Positions 12,755 through 23,465 of a stretch of 64,000 bases of DNA are shown in pieces. This DNA comes from Holotrichia oblita (lineage: Eukaryota; Arthropoda; Insecta; Coleoptera; Scarabaeidae). Below the pieces are notes generated by a model. It was given only the letters and a program-made list of their open reading frames with translations, was not told where the DNA came from and searched no databases. The translations under genes and the position numbers were made by a program. Within the stretch, counting starts at the first letter, position 1, and every line of letters starts with the position of its first letter. The stretch covers positions 60,426,377-60,490,376 of the forward strand of contig CM043018.1 in the NCBI GenBank assembly GCA_023690525.1. Reading direction: 5' to 3'.

Positions 12755-13048
12755 GTATTTAATTATTTATTGTTTTATTGACCTCTAAGTGGGAATAAAT
12801 CAGGAATTAAAAGATAAGTACACAAAGGTCAAAAAATACATATATTAATAGAAAATATACTATGCTATTTAAATTAAGAAAGTTGACATCAACTTCCAGT
12901 AAAGCGGAAGTGGTACAATGGCGCAAATCATTTTGCTTATGAGTCCAGGTGATATCAGTTATAACTACAAGTTTTCAGAAATGTTGAATTTCAAGATCAT
13001 CAAAAAGTTCTAACGAACCAGTTCCGTGAATGACCCTGTGTATATGCA

Positions 13049-13766
13049 AGATTTTACACAGGCATCAATTAGTACTGAATATTAGGATACTTGAAAATCA
13101 TATTTGTACTGTTATTTCATAATTTTACTCTAACCTTTATATAACTGAGATTTACTATGCAAATTTTAGGTCAACTGATAAGTTAGTCAAAAAAGAAGCT
13201 TATCATTTACGGTCAATGCAAAATATGTAGTTTCTCAGTAAAAACATAGTAACATGCATTCCACTGCAGATAAAAGCTAAACAGTGCTTTGTATTTCATT
13301 ATCTTCGTCATTGCAAACCAGATATCTCTGGCGAGTTATGTTAAATCGCTAATCAGAAGACTGATATAATTTTATTTATCAATGTTTTGTATTACTAATT
13401 GAGCATTAAATGAGTAAATTTTGAATGCTTATATATAGTGCATTTGATGTGTAGATTTATATTAATTGTCAATGTATGAAAACAAAAACATGCGTGAAAA
13501 ACTGCATCCCCATAATAGAACCACAAACCGAAAATTTTAAGTAAGACCTTTCAATGTATTTTAAATTATATTCAATAACACCTATCATTTAACTATCTAA
13601 AATTCATATCAAAAATATGTTCGTGTAGCATGCATATTTAAAATAAACTAATTAACAACACTTCCGCTAACACAAACACTTAAAATTGGATTGGATTAAT
13701 TAATAGATTAATCATTCTTGTGATGTCATTGTTGCCTAACAAAACGAATTATAAGTCTATTTAAAC
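13049..13766. other. AT-rich gene-free DNA
   Basis: No supportable gene, RNA or repeat terminus was seen. Confidence 0.5.
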
Positions 13767-14074
13767 GGGTCGATGGCCGCAGTGGTTAGGTGGCTGACTA
13801 TCGTTGTGAGAGGACGATAGGCGCCGGGGTTCAATTCTCTGGAGGGACGGTGATATTTTTTCAGAGAGTTTAATCCCAGATCGACTTGCCATTCGCTGTT
13901 GGGAGCAAAGTGATTAACAGCGCGGCATCATAAAAGGCGATATGATGCTGTCACAAAGCCAATTGAACACAACATACACACACAAACTACACCGCGAGAG
14001 TTGCAGTGATAGCCAGACAAGCGATACAGCTTACGGAGTCACTGCAACTAAGCACCCACCACATTAAAAAAAAA
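13767..14074 (+). mobile_element. tRNA-derived SINE
   Basis: An A box (TGGCCGCAGTGG, 13774-13785) and a B box (GGTTCAATTCT, 13828-13838) are separated by 42 nt, the arrangement of a type 2 Pol III promoter. Between them an anticodon-like arm, CTATCGT...ACGATAG, is still paired. After a tRNA-unrelated body of about 200 bp the 3' region has a perfect 11-bp hairpin (AGTTGCAGTGA 13999-14009 with TCACTGCAACT 14039-14049) and then a short A run (14066-14074). It is not a functional tRNA, because the acceptor stem does not close and the body continues. No clear TSD was found. Confidence 0.78.
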
Positions 14075-14677
14075 TTATTGATATTAAATAAAAAAACGTA
14101 TATATATATTAGATATTCTTTTCCGCACCTGTTCAACGTTCATGTGGGAAAATACTATACACCGTACATAAAACACTACAGCCTAAAATGTTCTCCGCTT
14201 CTAAAAAGAAACACCACCACTTAAGTGTCTAATTATTCTCGCTAGCATTGTTTCTTCATACCTTTTTCCTTTCGTCTTGCCCAAATATTACGATCAGTAA
14301 ATGCGTTCTAATATGACTCTCGAAAACGAGTGTGTGTGTCGACCGCCATAGCTTGAAAAACTAACCATCTTCCGACTAGCTGTCTATGTTATAATAGAAA
14401 AGCAAAGCATATGGCAATCAAATTAGGGACTCGCCTCCTCAAAGATGAAATAAACCTTACATTATAATATCGTAATTATGTATGTTTATGTATGTACATA
14501 CGTCGGTATGTACATCACATAATCACACAATTCTTCTACAACTTGCATCACTTGGATTTTCTTTCTCAAAACTAATATTATTTAAATCCTACCTTTACAC
14601 TATTCGAATAATAATAATATCTAGCTACCATAAGATTAAAATCTAGATCCAAAAAAATAATGATTTCAGCATTGTTG
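14075..14677. other. AT-rich gene-free DNA
   Basis: No supportable feature was seen. Confidence 0.5.
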
Positions 14678-14679
14678 TA

Positions 14680-16902
14680 CACTAAGAATTCTTTTTGGTT
14701 GGACGACCTGCCACTGCACATACGTAGGATGGATAGTAGACAATATTGCATTCACTTACTTCAGACAGTATTGCATTCATTGCGCTCGTCAAAATATGTA
14801 AACACAGATGCGATTTGCGGGTCTATTTTAAAAACGCTGTAGCTGCATTTATAAATGTGGAAAAAAGCATCTATTATTTGACGTATTTGAGTAGAAAGAA
14901 ATTTGTTTGATGTTCCAAGTATTTCGAATAAAATAATACTGTAGTCTTATTAAATTGTTTTGAAAGGTAATTTCATTACTTTCTGCGGTGAACTTTTTTT
15001 GTCGTTGAACTAGGTTAGATCTAAACCAAAAGCATATTTACTATACAATAAATAACAATATCAAAGGTTTACTACTTTTATTTATTTAAAATATAATATA
15101 ACGAAATAATTATACGTATACACTTATGCTGAAATCAATAATGAGTCCATCCGCCGTTATTTTGTATAACTTCTTCCAATCTTGACGGTATGGACTCTAT
15201 TAATTTATGGCAATAGTCGTCAGTAACTTCTTCCCATTCCTGCACAATTTTTTGCCACAACAAATTTCTGTCTCCTCGTTCTATAGGGTTTTCCCTCATT
15301 CTTTTTTTTATATAACCCCATAGGTTTTCTATGGGGTTCAGATCCGGGCTTCGTGCCGGCCAATTTAATAATCTCAAATTATTGTCTGTAATCCATTGTT
15401 GGACAACATTAGCCGTATGAATGGGTGAGTTGTCATGTTGGAATGTAAACTGATCATAAAGAGATGGTACCGATGGCAACATTACGTTCTCCAAAATATC
15501 TCTATATTGTAACGCTGTGAAGTGTCCATTAATATCCCAAATAGTACCAGGTCCTGCGTATGACATCCAATCCCACACTGCTACAGAAAGCCGTCCACTT
15601 CTATTTTTCGGATGAACATATTGTGGTGCAAGCCTATAGTTACGAGGACAGGTAACTAGGCGCATGTGGGTGTTTGGGGTGCTTTGAAACGTCGACTCGT
15701 CGCTGAAGATTACCGTTTTCCAAAAATCTATGGGCATATTCTGATAGTATAGTGCAAAATTTATTCTGTCTTGACGATTGCGCTCAGAAAGTTCTGTTTT
15801 AATAGCAGCATGATAGCTTTTGAGGCCACTTGCCCTCAACCTTTTTCTTGCCGTCGTTACGGAACCGGGAAAGGCGGTAGCTGCAATGGCTTGCTTGCAA
15901 CTTGTGAATGGATGCTCTGCGTAAAATTGCCTTAACATGGTATCTTGATAAGCAGTGGATATTCTTCGTTTTGAAGTTTTTGGTTCATTTGCAAAAAATT
16001 GTATTGGGATTAACACCAAATTCACGCGCTACAGCACGTAGACTCCATCCGTTTTCCAACATTGTTATTGCACGCATCCTGTCTTCTATTGACATCATAT
16101 TGTTCGACACGTATGCATTTATCTGTTCCTAATGCTGTATAAAGAACTGAATATTATTGTGGTGTCTGCTTGTTTTTATATACGTCAGTGTCTAATATGA
16201 CTCATCATTCGAGAAAGCATATTTTCGGCATTTATCTGGATGACTTGTCTATGAATACTTATCAATAAGCCTGTGTTATATTCACATAAATAAAGATTCC
16301 AGAAATAAAGAATATGTTTTTTTTGCTTACCTGTCTATGTCTACGCAAAGACCAAATAAATAGATGCAATCGGCCTTGTAAATTCATAAATGCAACTACA
16401 GCGTTTTTAAAACAGACACAAAAACCGCACATTCATTCATTGATAAGCATCATCATGCATTTCAACATAAGTATATACTTATAATTATTTCGTTATATTA
16501 TGTTTTAAATAAATAAAAGTAGTAAACCTTTAATATTGTTATTTATTGCATAATAAACATGCTTTTGGTTTAGATCTTACCCTAGTTCAAAGCCCTAGTT
16601 CAACCACAAAAAAGTTCACCGCAAAAAGTAATAATTACCTTTCAAAACAATTTAATAAGACTACAGTATTATTTTATTCGAAATACTTGAAACATCAAAC
16701 AAATTTCTTCCTACTCAAATACGTCAAATAATAGATGCTTTTTTCTACATTTATAAATGCAGCTACAGCGTTTTTAAAATAGACACAGAAATCGCATCTG
16801 TGTTTACATATTTTGACGCGGGCAATGTATGCAATAAGCTGTCTACTATTCATCCTACGAATGTTGAGCAACATGGTGTACAAATACAAAGTGTTCCTAG
16901 TG
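14680..16902 (-). mobile_element. Tc1/mariner element with unusually long TIRs
   Basis: Both ends are flanked by TA (14678-14679 and 16903-16904), the Tc1/mariner target duplication. The termini read CACTAAGAA... and ...TTCCTAGTG. The left arm (14680 to about 15135) and right arm (about 16456-16902) are imperfect inverted repeats of about 450 bp, which is long for this superfamily. The left arm reaches the transposase stop codon. A third partial copy of the subterminal sequence lies inside at 16376-16430, matching the right arm at 16743-16797. Total length is 2223 bp. Confidence 0.88.
15135..16132 (-). pseudogene. Tc1-family DDE transposase, frameshifted
   Basis: A frame of 296 codons (16025 down to 15135) carries the catalytic domain. 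It has VIFSDESTF (first Asp), FQHDNSPIHTA (second Asp) and RSPDLNPIENLW (the Glu of DD34E), preceded by the second HTH region (TTARKRLRASGLKSYHAA). The N-terminal HTH lies upstream in another phase: from about 16100 it reads MSIEDRMRAITMLENGWSL then LRAVAREFGVNPNTIF and stops at TGA. Both frames meet at the run AATTTTTTGC near 16000, so a single-base slip in the T run has probably split the ORF. The enzyme would cut and paste the element at TA sites. The catalytic part is otherwise uninterrupted, so inactivation looks recent, or it is an assembly error in a homopolymer. Confidence 0.88.
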
Positions 16903-17244
16903 TACATATATACTCTTTATTCTTATTACCGCATACGGATTAGATGAAATATTCATCAATTACTTTATAATTTTTTTTCTGAAACTCACAATAAGTAGTC
17001 ACTGCAGTAAGGTATCCACTAAAACACGCTGAGTCTTACTGATTACTAGATTTGGCGGACGTTGCCACGCGTAACACGTTTCTTGTGGAAAATTTCGAAC
17101 AAAAAAAGAAAAAATACCACGAAAATTAAAATCTTTCTTTTTTCGCCTACTGAACTTAAACGGGGCAAGATATCAAGAAATTTGTAAAACCTTTATTATA
17201 GAGCATGAAATTTTCCACAAAAGCGTCCCGGACAACACTATTAT
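16903..17244. other. AT-rich gene-free DNA
   Basis: There is a weak inverted match around TTGTGGAAAATTTC (about 17082) and its complement (about 17207), but nothing that defines an element. Confidence 0.4.
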
Positions 17245-17314
17245 AACTGTTCTAGTTTAACTGTTCTAGTTTAACCGTTCTAGTTTAACTGTTATAGTTT
17301 AACTGTTCTACCAG
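17245..17314 (+). repeat. 14-bp minisatellite
   Basis: Five tandem copies of AACTGTTCTAGTTT occur with single-base variants (AACCG..., ...GTTATAG...). The last copy is degenerate (CTACCAG). Confidence 0.85.
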
Positions 17315-17546
17315 TTAGAATCGTATTACACGTTTCATCATCACCTACAGCAAAAAAAATCTTACGTTACTAAAGGGGGTAGATAAGATAACATGTTCAC
17401 AACGCATTGCGAAAGAACAGCTACAAAGCAAAAAATGTATGATAAAAGATGAAAAGAGAAGGGGAATGGAAATACAGATCAGCAAGAACCAAAAACATAT
17501 GCATATCTACCATCCATCGCTCATCATTGGAAATAATGAAGAATTA

Positions 17547-18215
17547 GTACTAAGCCACACGAGCGAGGAAATCGCGGCGAGAGACTCGCGGCGATTTGCA
17601 CGCTGAAATGCAAATCATTGATTTAAGTACTGCAACCTATACGAGCGAGAAAATCGCGACGCTCTCGCCGGGTCTCGCCGACGAGAGCGATTCAAACGCA
17701 ATCGTCGGCGTTGAATAGCGATAATCGCAACGAGTCTCTCGTCTTGTGTAAACGTAATTCATTCGTTTATATGGTGTCATCTAGACGAGCGCGATAGGCA
17801 CGCGACGGTATAGTCAAGAAAGCAAGATGTTTGATACTGAAAAATGTATCAATGCGGTAGAAATTCGACCAGCATTATATTATATAAAATTAAAAGATTA
17901 TAGCTATAGAGATTTAAAATGGAAGTTGTGGGAAGAACTTATGGGATGAATTTGTCCCGTCGTAAACCTATTTTGTAGCGTTCGATGCACCCAAAAACGA
18001 TGCCTTCTTCTTTGGTTTCTATATTTATAAATGCACAATGCAGCGATACAACCTATCTGAACGGTATTCATCTTACATATAAATTAAAAATAAGATTGGG
18101 ACTGTACTTATGTCTTATCGCAGCGATTTACGTGCTCGTCTAAATACTCATTTCTTCGGCGTGTAAATCGCCGCGAGTCTCTCGCCGCGATTTCCTCGCT
18201 CGTGTGGCTTAGTAC
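17547..18215 (+). mobile_element. PIF/Harbinger-like element with MADF remnant
   Basis: The 3-bp direct repeat TTA flanks the element (17544-17546 and 18216-18218), as expected for PIF/Harbinger. The TIRs are about 55 bp and nearly perfect: GTACTAAGCCACACGAGCG... and its complement ending ...GTGTGGCTTAGTAC, continuing through a CpG-rich AAATCGCGGCGAGAGACTC segment. Further CG-rich partial copies of the arm lie just inside (for example 17640-17700). The 669-bp body keeps a short MADF coding remnant but no transposase, so the element is non-autonomous. Confidence 0.88.
17827..17949 (+). pseudogene. MADF-domain remnant of Harbinger second ORF
   Basis: The 40-codon frame reads MFDTEKCINAVEIRPALYY, then KLKDYSYRDLKWKLWEELMG and a stop. 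The pattern FDTEKxIxxVExRPxLY...YxxRxxKxKLWEEL is the first two-thirds of a MADF (Myb/SANT-like, Adf-1) domain. PIF/Harbinger elements typically carry such a DNA-binding protein beside the transposase. Here the domain is cut off before its third helix, so it is a fossil that confirms the parentage of the element and not a working gene. The start codon shown is simply the first ATG. Confidence 0.75.
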
Positions 18216-18218
18216 TTA

Positions 18219-18875
18219 GAGTAATTTCAGGCAAGGAGACGATTCAGCAATACCTCACCAATAGAATTACGTCTGCGAAACACTGCATGGATTAGCGAAG
18301 TGAAAAAGGAATTTCAATTCTTGAGTACGCTCTCAGAATCTATATATATGCTCACAATGTCTTTTATTCCTACAACGTTGAATCAGACTTTCCCTAAAAT
18401 ATTTTTAAAGAATTTTGTTTTATAAATACACAGACTATACCATCGACATTTTTTTTCAACTTTTTTTAGACAAAATAAGACGTTTATACAAACAAACAAA
18501 AATTTATGTTGTAAAACTCACAAAAATATCATTGAGTAAGAAGAGTGTATCTCGCTAATGTTCCGTCATATGTACCTAAAATATTTTTTAACGTTTATTG
18601 CATAAGAATCGTGTAGATAGTAAATGTTTCTAAAATACTTCACTTTCATGTTTAACAAATTTACATTGTCTCGCAATCTATCATGGCAGTCAAAATGAAA
18701 TATTTTAATATGTTCAGGGTTTTTAATAACGCAGATAACAATTAAGAGATGTGCCGACGAATTAAAACTTACCTATAGATATTAAAGTTAAATCATTGAC
18801 TAATACGCTATTAAGGTGTATAAAAAGCATAGCTTTAGAAATGTTATCTTATATACTATCCCGGTATAAGAAATA
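18219..18875. other. AT-rich gene-free DNA
   Basis: No feature was seen. The left edge of the first satellite array follows directly at 18876. Confidence 0.5.
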
Positions 18876-20954
18876 TTAGTACTAATAATAGCTGTCGTAG
18901 AGGCAATTGGGGATCCCTCTCACGGCCTTATAAAACCGCGTATCGCGACGCGACCTTCGCCATCGGTCGTCCGAAAGAACGATCTACTGCTTAGGCTATA
19001 CGACGACGGGGACGTACGCGCCGCCGCCGAGTTATTCTCGAAAAACGAAAAAACCGTTCCGGACCCCCCCCGAGACCGACTTTGACCGGTCGTATCTTCC
19101 AAACGGTACCGTCCACGTCAAAATTACCCCTTACCAGATATATTCTTCTCGACGAGTACTAGCCGATACCCGCACGTTCGCAAAAAAAAAAAAAAAAAAC
19201 ACAACAAAGATGGCGGACTTTTGCGTAACGCGCGTCGCCGCGTTTCGTACACGTACGCCGTCCTCCGCGCCATCGCGAACCGTACCGACGCCAAGAAATC
19301 GATTTTTTTTCGGGGCCGCCTTCTTTACGCAACACCCTGTATCATCGCGAAAATCATCCTATCGAAAAAGCACTCTCGCCATCCGATTCCCGGACGCCTC
19401 CGCACGCAGAATCTTGAAAAATTTTTTTTTACGAGACCGCCTTCTTAACGCAACACCCTGTATATTATCGCAAAATTAACGTTATCGAAAAAATACACCC
19501 GCCATCCGATTTCCGGGCGTCTCCGCACCACGAATCCAAAAAAAAAGTTCCTATTTCTATTTAAAAAAAACAAGATGGCGGCCCATTTTGGCGTCGCGCG
19601 ACGACCTACGATCTTCTAACCGGTCCCAATCGAAAGAGCGGGTCCGTTCCCCATAAGGATACCCCCGTTTAGCTCCGAAGCGACTTTAAATACCTTAAAA
19701 AAATTTCGATCCGGACCAAAACCTACGGGGAAAAAATTTCCTCTTTACTAATACTAATAGCTGAAACACGACCGATTGGGCATCCCTCTCACGGCCGTAC
19801 CGATCCTACTATCGCGACGCGACCTTCGCTATCGGTAATCGGAATAAATTTCTCAACGCTTAGGCTATACGAGGACCCGGACGTACGCGCCGCCTCCGCG
19901 TTATTCGCTAAAAATCGAAAATCGCATTCGGCATCGTTCAAAAAACCGACTTTGACCGGACGTATCTTCTAAACGGTACCGTCCACGTCAAAATTACCCC
20001 TTACCAGATATATTCTTCTCGACGAGTACTAGCCGATACCCGCACGTTCGCAAAAAAAAAAAAAAAAACAACAACAAAGATGGCGGACTTTTGCGTAACG
20101 CGCGACGCCGCGTTCCGTACACGTACGCCGTCCCTCGCGCCATCGCGAACCGTACCGATGCCAAGAAATCGATTTTTTTTCGGGGCCGCCTTCTTTACGC
20201 AACACCCTGTATATCATCGCGAAAATCATCCTATCGAAAAAGCACGCTCGCCATCCGATTCCCGGACGCCTCCGAACGCAGAATCTTGAAAACAATTTTT
20301 TTACGAGACCGCCTTCTTAACGCAACACCCTGTATATTATCGCAAAATTAACGTTATCGAAAAAATACACACGCCATCCGATTTCCGGGCGTCTCCGCAC
20401 CACGAATCCAAAAAAAAAGTTCCTATTTCTATTTAAAAAAAACAAGATGGCGGGCCATTTTGGCGTCGCGCGACGAGCTACGATCTTCAAACCGGTCCCA
20501 ATCGAAAGAGCGGATCCGTTCCCCATAAGGATACCCCCGTTTAGCTCCGACGCGACTTTAAATACCTTAAAAAAATTTCGATCCGGACCAAAACCTATAG
20601 GGCGGCCATTTTGAAAAATTTCCCTTATTACTAATACTAATAGCTGAAACACGACCGATTGGGCATCCCTCTCACGGCCGTACCGATCCTACTATCGCGA
20701 CGCGACCTTCGCTATCGGTAATCGGAATAAATTTCTCAACGCTTAGGCTATACGAGGACCCGGACGTACGCGCCGCCTCCGCGTTATTCGCTAAAAATCG
20801 AAAATCGCATTCGGCATCGTTCAAAAAACCGACTTTGACCGGACGTATCTTCTAAACGGTACCGTCCACGTCAAAATTACCCCTTACCAGATATATTCTT
20901 CTCGACGAGTACTAGCCGATACCCGCACGTTCGCAAAAAAAAAAAAAAAAAAAA
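18876..20954 (+). repeat. ~870-bp CpG-rich tandem array 1
   Basis: There are three monomers starting at 18876, 19745 and 20628 (869 and 883 bp, then a truncated copy of about 327 bp that ends in a 20-A run at 20935-20954). Monomer 1 is subfamily A (GTCGTAGAGGCAATTGGGG after the start). Monomers 2-3 are subfamily B (GAAACACGACCGATTGGGC). Each full monomer contains an internal diverged direct repeat of about 115 bp with ACGCAACACCCTGTAT in both halves. The array is GC- and CpG-rich compared with its surroundings. Open frames on both strands come from the low stop-codon frequency and are not genes. Confidence 0.93.
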
Positions 20955-21182
20955 TAAGTCCACTCAACGACTTTGACAGGTAAACAATGAAATCCCTATC
21001 GAATTTCCTATCTTCTAAATATTACCAGATTTATTTAATATTTATACGTGAATACCTATATAGTTACCCGTAAAGACGTATTGTTTACTATAAAACGTAA
21101 TCCGACAGCCTTTTCCTATACCTAATCAAGAACGTTAGTGAATTTTTTCGTTGAACTATTTAGAACACTGCGAGAAGGCGCA

Positions 21183-22190
21183 GCAGGCGCGAAATTTGAA
21201 TATTATGGAATAACTTAAAACATGCTATCTCCCTAAAAATACAGATATATATGTCATGATAAACACATTTGTCAATATTCTATTTGATGAAATGTATAAA
21301 TTGTAGAAGGATGACTTAAATATTTATGGCTACAAACAGTGTCCGTAATTATTATATTGTAGGCGCGAAATTTGAATATTATGGTATAACTTAAAACATG
21401 CTATCTCCCTAAAAATACAGATACATATGTCATGATAAACACATTTGTCAATATTCTATTTGATGAAATGTATAAATTGTAGAAGGATGACTTAAATATT
21501 TATGGCTACAAACAGTGTCCGTAATTATTTCAATGTGACATGTATTACTACGTTTATATGTCAAAAATTAGATACAAATATCCGATATAAATGACATTAC
21601 GAATGTAAATTCCAGTAAATACATTGTTTTGCTTTAAGAACACTGCGAGGAAGACGAATATTGCAGGCGGGTAATTTGAATATTATGGAATAACTTAAAA
21701 CATGCTATCTCCCTAAAAATACAGATACATATGTCATGATAAACACATTTGGCAATATTCTATTTGATGAAATGTATAAATTGTAGAAGGATGACTTAAA
21801 TATTTATGGCTACAAACAGTGTCCGTAATTATTATACTGCAGGCGCGAAATTTGAATATTATGGAATAACTTAAAACATGCTATTTCTCTAAAAATACAG
21901 ATATATATGTCATGATAAACACATTTGTCAATATTCTATTTGATGAAATGTATAAATTGTAGAAGGATGACTTAAATATTTATGGCTACAAACAGTGTCC
22001 GTAATTATTATATTGCAGGCGCGAAATTTGAATATTATGGAATAACTTAAAACATGCTATTTCTCTAAAAATACAGATATATATGTCATGATAAACACAT
22101 TTGTCAATATTCTCTTTGATGAAATGTATAAATTGTAGAAGGATGACTTAAATATTTATAGCTACAAACAGTATCCGTAATTATTTCATG
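21183..22190 (+). repeat. 176-bp tandem repeats, array i
   Basis: Five AT-rich units of about 176 bp start with GGCGCGAAATTTGAATATTA (about 21187, 21362, 21668, 21842, 22018). A ~130-bp linker (AATGTGACATGTATTACTACG...) between units 2 and 3 makes a higher-order unit of about 480 bp. The preceding segment 20959-21182 starts TCCACTCAACGACTTTGAC and is conserved in all three units. Confidence 0.92.
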
Positions 22191-23330
22191 ATGATGTTGA
22201 AAGTTAGATACAAATATCCCGTATAAATGACGGTATAAATGTAAAATCCACTGAATACGTTGTTTTTCTTTTCTTTTCTTTATTTTAAAGCCATCTTGAT
22301 TGACAAACTCAGTAGCGTGCACACGAGCGCAGTATGATTGAAATATTCTGCTATTGATATTATAATAATATACATTGTGTAAGAAGTTTGACTGCCAAAG
22401 TTTTCCCAGCATATAGAGCAAATAAATAGAATTAAAACATTTTATTATGAAGTAGGCGTTAAAATAAATAGTTTTCCAGAAAAACAAAAGTAAAGTTCCA
22501 ACTTTTCAATCGCGCCATCTTAAGCAGTTATAAGTATTTTAAAATGTGAATTTTACAATGAACTTATCACCTAAATACAAAGAAAAAAATTGTTAAATAT
22601 AGAAGTTTCTTCTACAATCTAAGCTAAAGTAAAAAAAAATTGAAATCGAAGTACATACATAGGTACATGTAAAATGTCTATAGCTTTGGCAACGCTGAAA
22701 CATGACTTACCATAACTTTATACAAACGGATATGTTACTGCAGGTAAGGACTGCGGCGTCGATGAGAAAATGGCAGACGTTGCACTTTTGAAGAATAAAC
22801 TGCCTCATACAATCCAGTAATCCAACAAGTAGTGTTGTTTTATGTTTAAAATTTACCCAATAATGCCGAAGTATTAAAAAATTGTATAAAAGATACTATA
22901 TCCGCCTTACCAATTCAGGAAATCCGAAATAGTTTTAGGGAACTGCGACGGAAGTTGCAAATGAAGATGACACAATTGCAATACTGACCAATATTGGACT
23001 TTATCAAAGAAGCTTTTCATTCTGAACAAGTTTTCTTAGTAATACTTTGGCGTACTGTGAATGGAAGAGGTAGTTTACCTAGAACTAAAATTAGTGCTTT
23101 CTCAACTGTAAAGACCTAATTAAATTTAAAAAATCAAAAGCAAACTAAAAATTAGTATCAGTCCAAGCAGGGCGGAATTCCAAAATATTGAATTCCAATT
23201 CGGAAATCTTTGGTCAATCATATCTATCGTAAAGTCAATCCGGGGAAATACACTATAATAAATCAAATATTAAACTGTACGAGTTTGGTGGACCAGCTAT
23301 TATATATCTGCGGAGATAGCGCTGGTCTCT
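22191..23330. other. Unique spacer of Helitron unit 1
   Basis: This is a non-tandem AT-rich segment, near-identical to 28865-30045. It has short open frames (22104-22487 minus is the longest) that overlap the tandem repeats and show no domain. A short stretch reading SEQVFLVILWRTVNGRGSLP (about 23021-23080) looks more protein-like and could be a captured exon fragment. I do not recognise it. Compared with the second copy, 36 bp are missing near 23010. Confidence 0.5.
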
Positions 23331-23465
23331 CAAGGCGGTGCTGGTCTATAGTGGTGGTTCTGATCTGTTGAGGGGTGCTGGTCTGTCGAGATGGTGCTGG
23401 TCTGTTGAGATGGTGCTGGTCTGTTGAGGTGGTCCAAACTCGAAGAGTTTGGGTGGGTCAACTAG
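23331..23465 (+). repeat. Helitron 3' end 1: minisatellite, hairpin, CTAG
   Basis: Tandem GGTGCTGGTCTGTTGAG-type repeats are followed by the hairpin CCAAACTC-GAA-GAGTTTGG (23434-23452, 8-bp perfect stem), 9 nt, and CTAG (23462-23465) followed by T. This is the expected Helitron 3' terminator architecture (stem-loop about 10 nt before CTRR, then T). Confidence 0.8.

Larger units (their letters stand above)
11836..12847 (+). mobile_element. 5'-truncated Penelope-like element with inverted terminal repeats
   Basis: A 14-bp direct repeat (ATAGAAAATATACT at 11822-11835 and 12848-12861) brackets the insertion like a target-site duplication. Inside it the left terminal repeat (to 11960) is an exact or near-exact inverted copy of the right one (from 12692), about 125 bp each. 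The middle carries the C-terminal GIY-YIG endonuclease part of the PLE protein and a 3' UTR. Inverted pseudo-LTRs, 5' truncation and a variable-length TSD are known traits of Penelope-like elements. The RT domain is absent. A tail of about 31 bp (12817-12847) lies between the right repeat and the TSD. Confidence 0.85.
11166..13048. mobile_element. Long-TIR foldback element, split by a Penelope insertion
   Basis: The left arm (11166 to about 11425) is inverted-repeated by a right arm in two pieces, 11765-11835 and 12848-13048. Matching blocks include the GTTAGAACTTTTTG segment at about 11210 and its complement at about 13002, the palindromic ACTTCCGG/CCGGAAGT segment near 11308, and the GTATCGGGCATGCAA segment at 11376 with its complement at about 11805. 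Without the inner insertion the element would be about 870 bp with arms of about 260 bp. It encodes nothing. The superfamily is unknown and no target duplication was defined. Confidence 0.65.
18876..23465 (+). mobile_element. Non-autonomous Helitron-like unit 1 (proposed)
   Basis: Proposed limits run from TTAGTACTAATAATAGC (18876), where unrelated AT-rich DNA meets the first monomer, to CTAG at 23462-23465. The order is array of ~870-bp monomers, 176-bp tandem repeats, a unique ~1.2-kb segment, a ~19-bp minisatellite, a hairpin and CTAG. The 3' end is canonical for Helitrons. The 5' end is not (no TC), so the left limit rests on the array edge and on the repeated pattern in the next two units. 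It has no coding capacity. Confidence 0.45.

Noticed and set aside
13767..13850. A genuine tRNA gene at the A/B boxes
   Set aside because: The acceptor stem does not close and the sequence continues into a SINE body with an A-rich tail.
20959..20980. Canonical Helitron 5' end (TC...) at TCCACTCAACGACTTTGAC
   Set aside because: It is conserved in all three units and starts with TC, but the flank is G and not A, and the same truncated monomer precedes it each time. I kept it as an alternative model, not as the preferred 5' end.
22104..22487. 127-codon minus-strand frame in the spacer (also 28883-29167)
   Set aside because: The two near-identical copies differ in frame length because of small indels. 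It overlaps the 176-bp repeats and has no recognisable domain.
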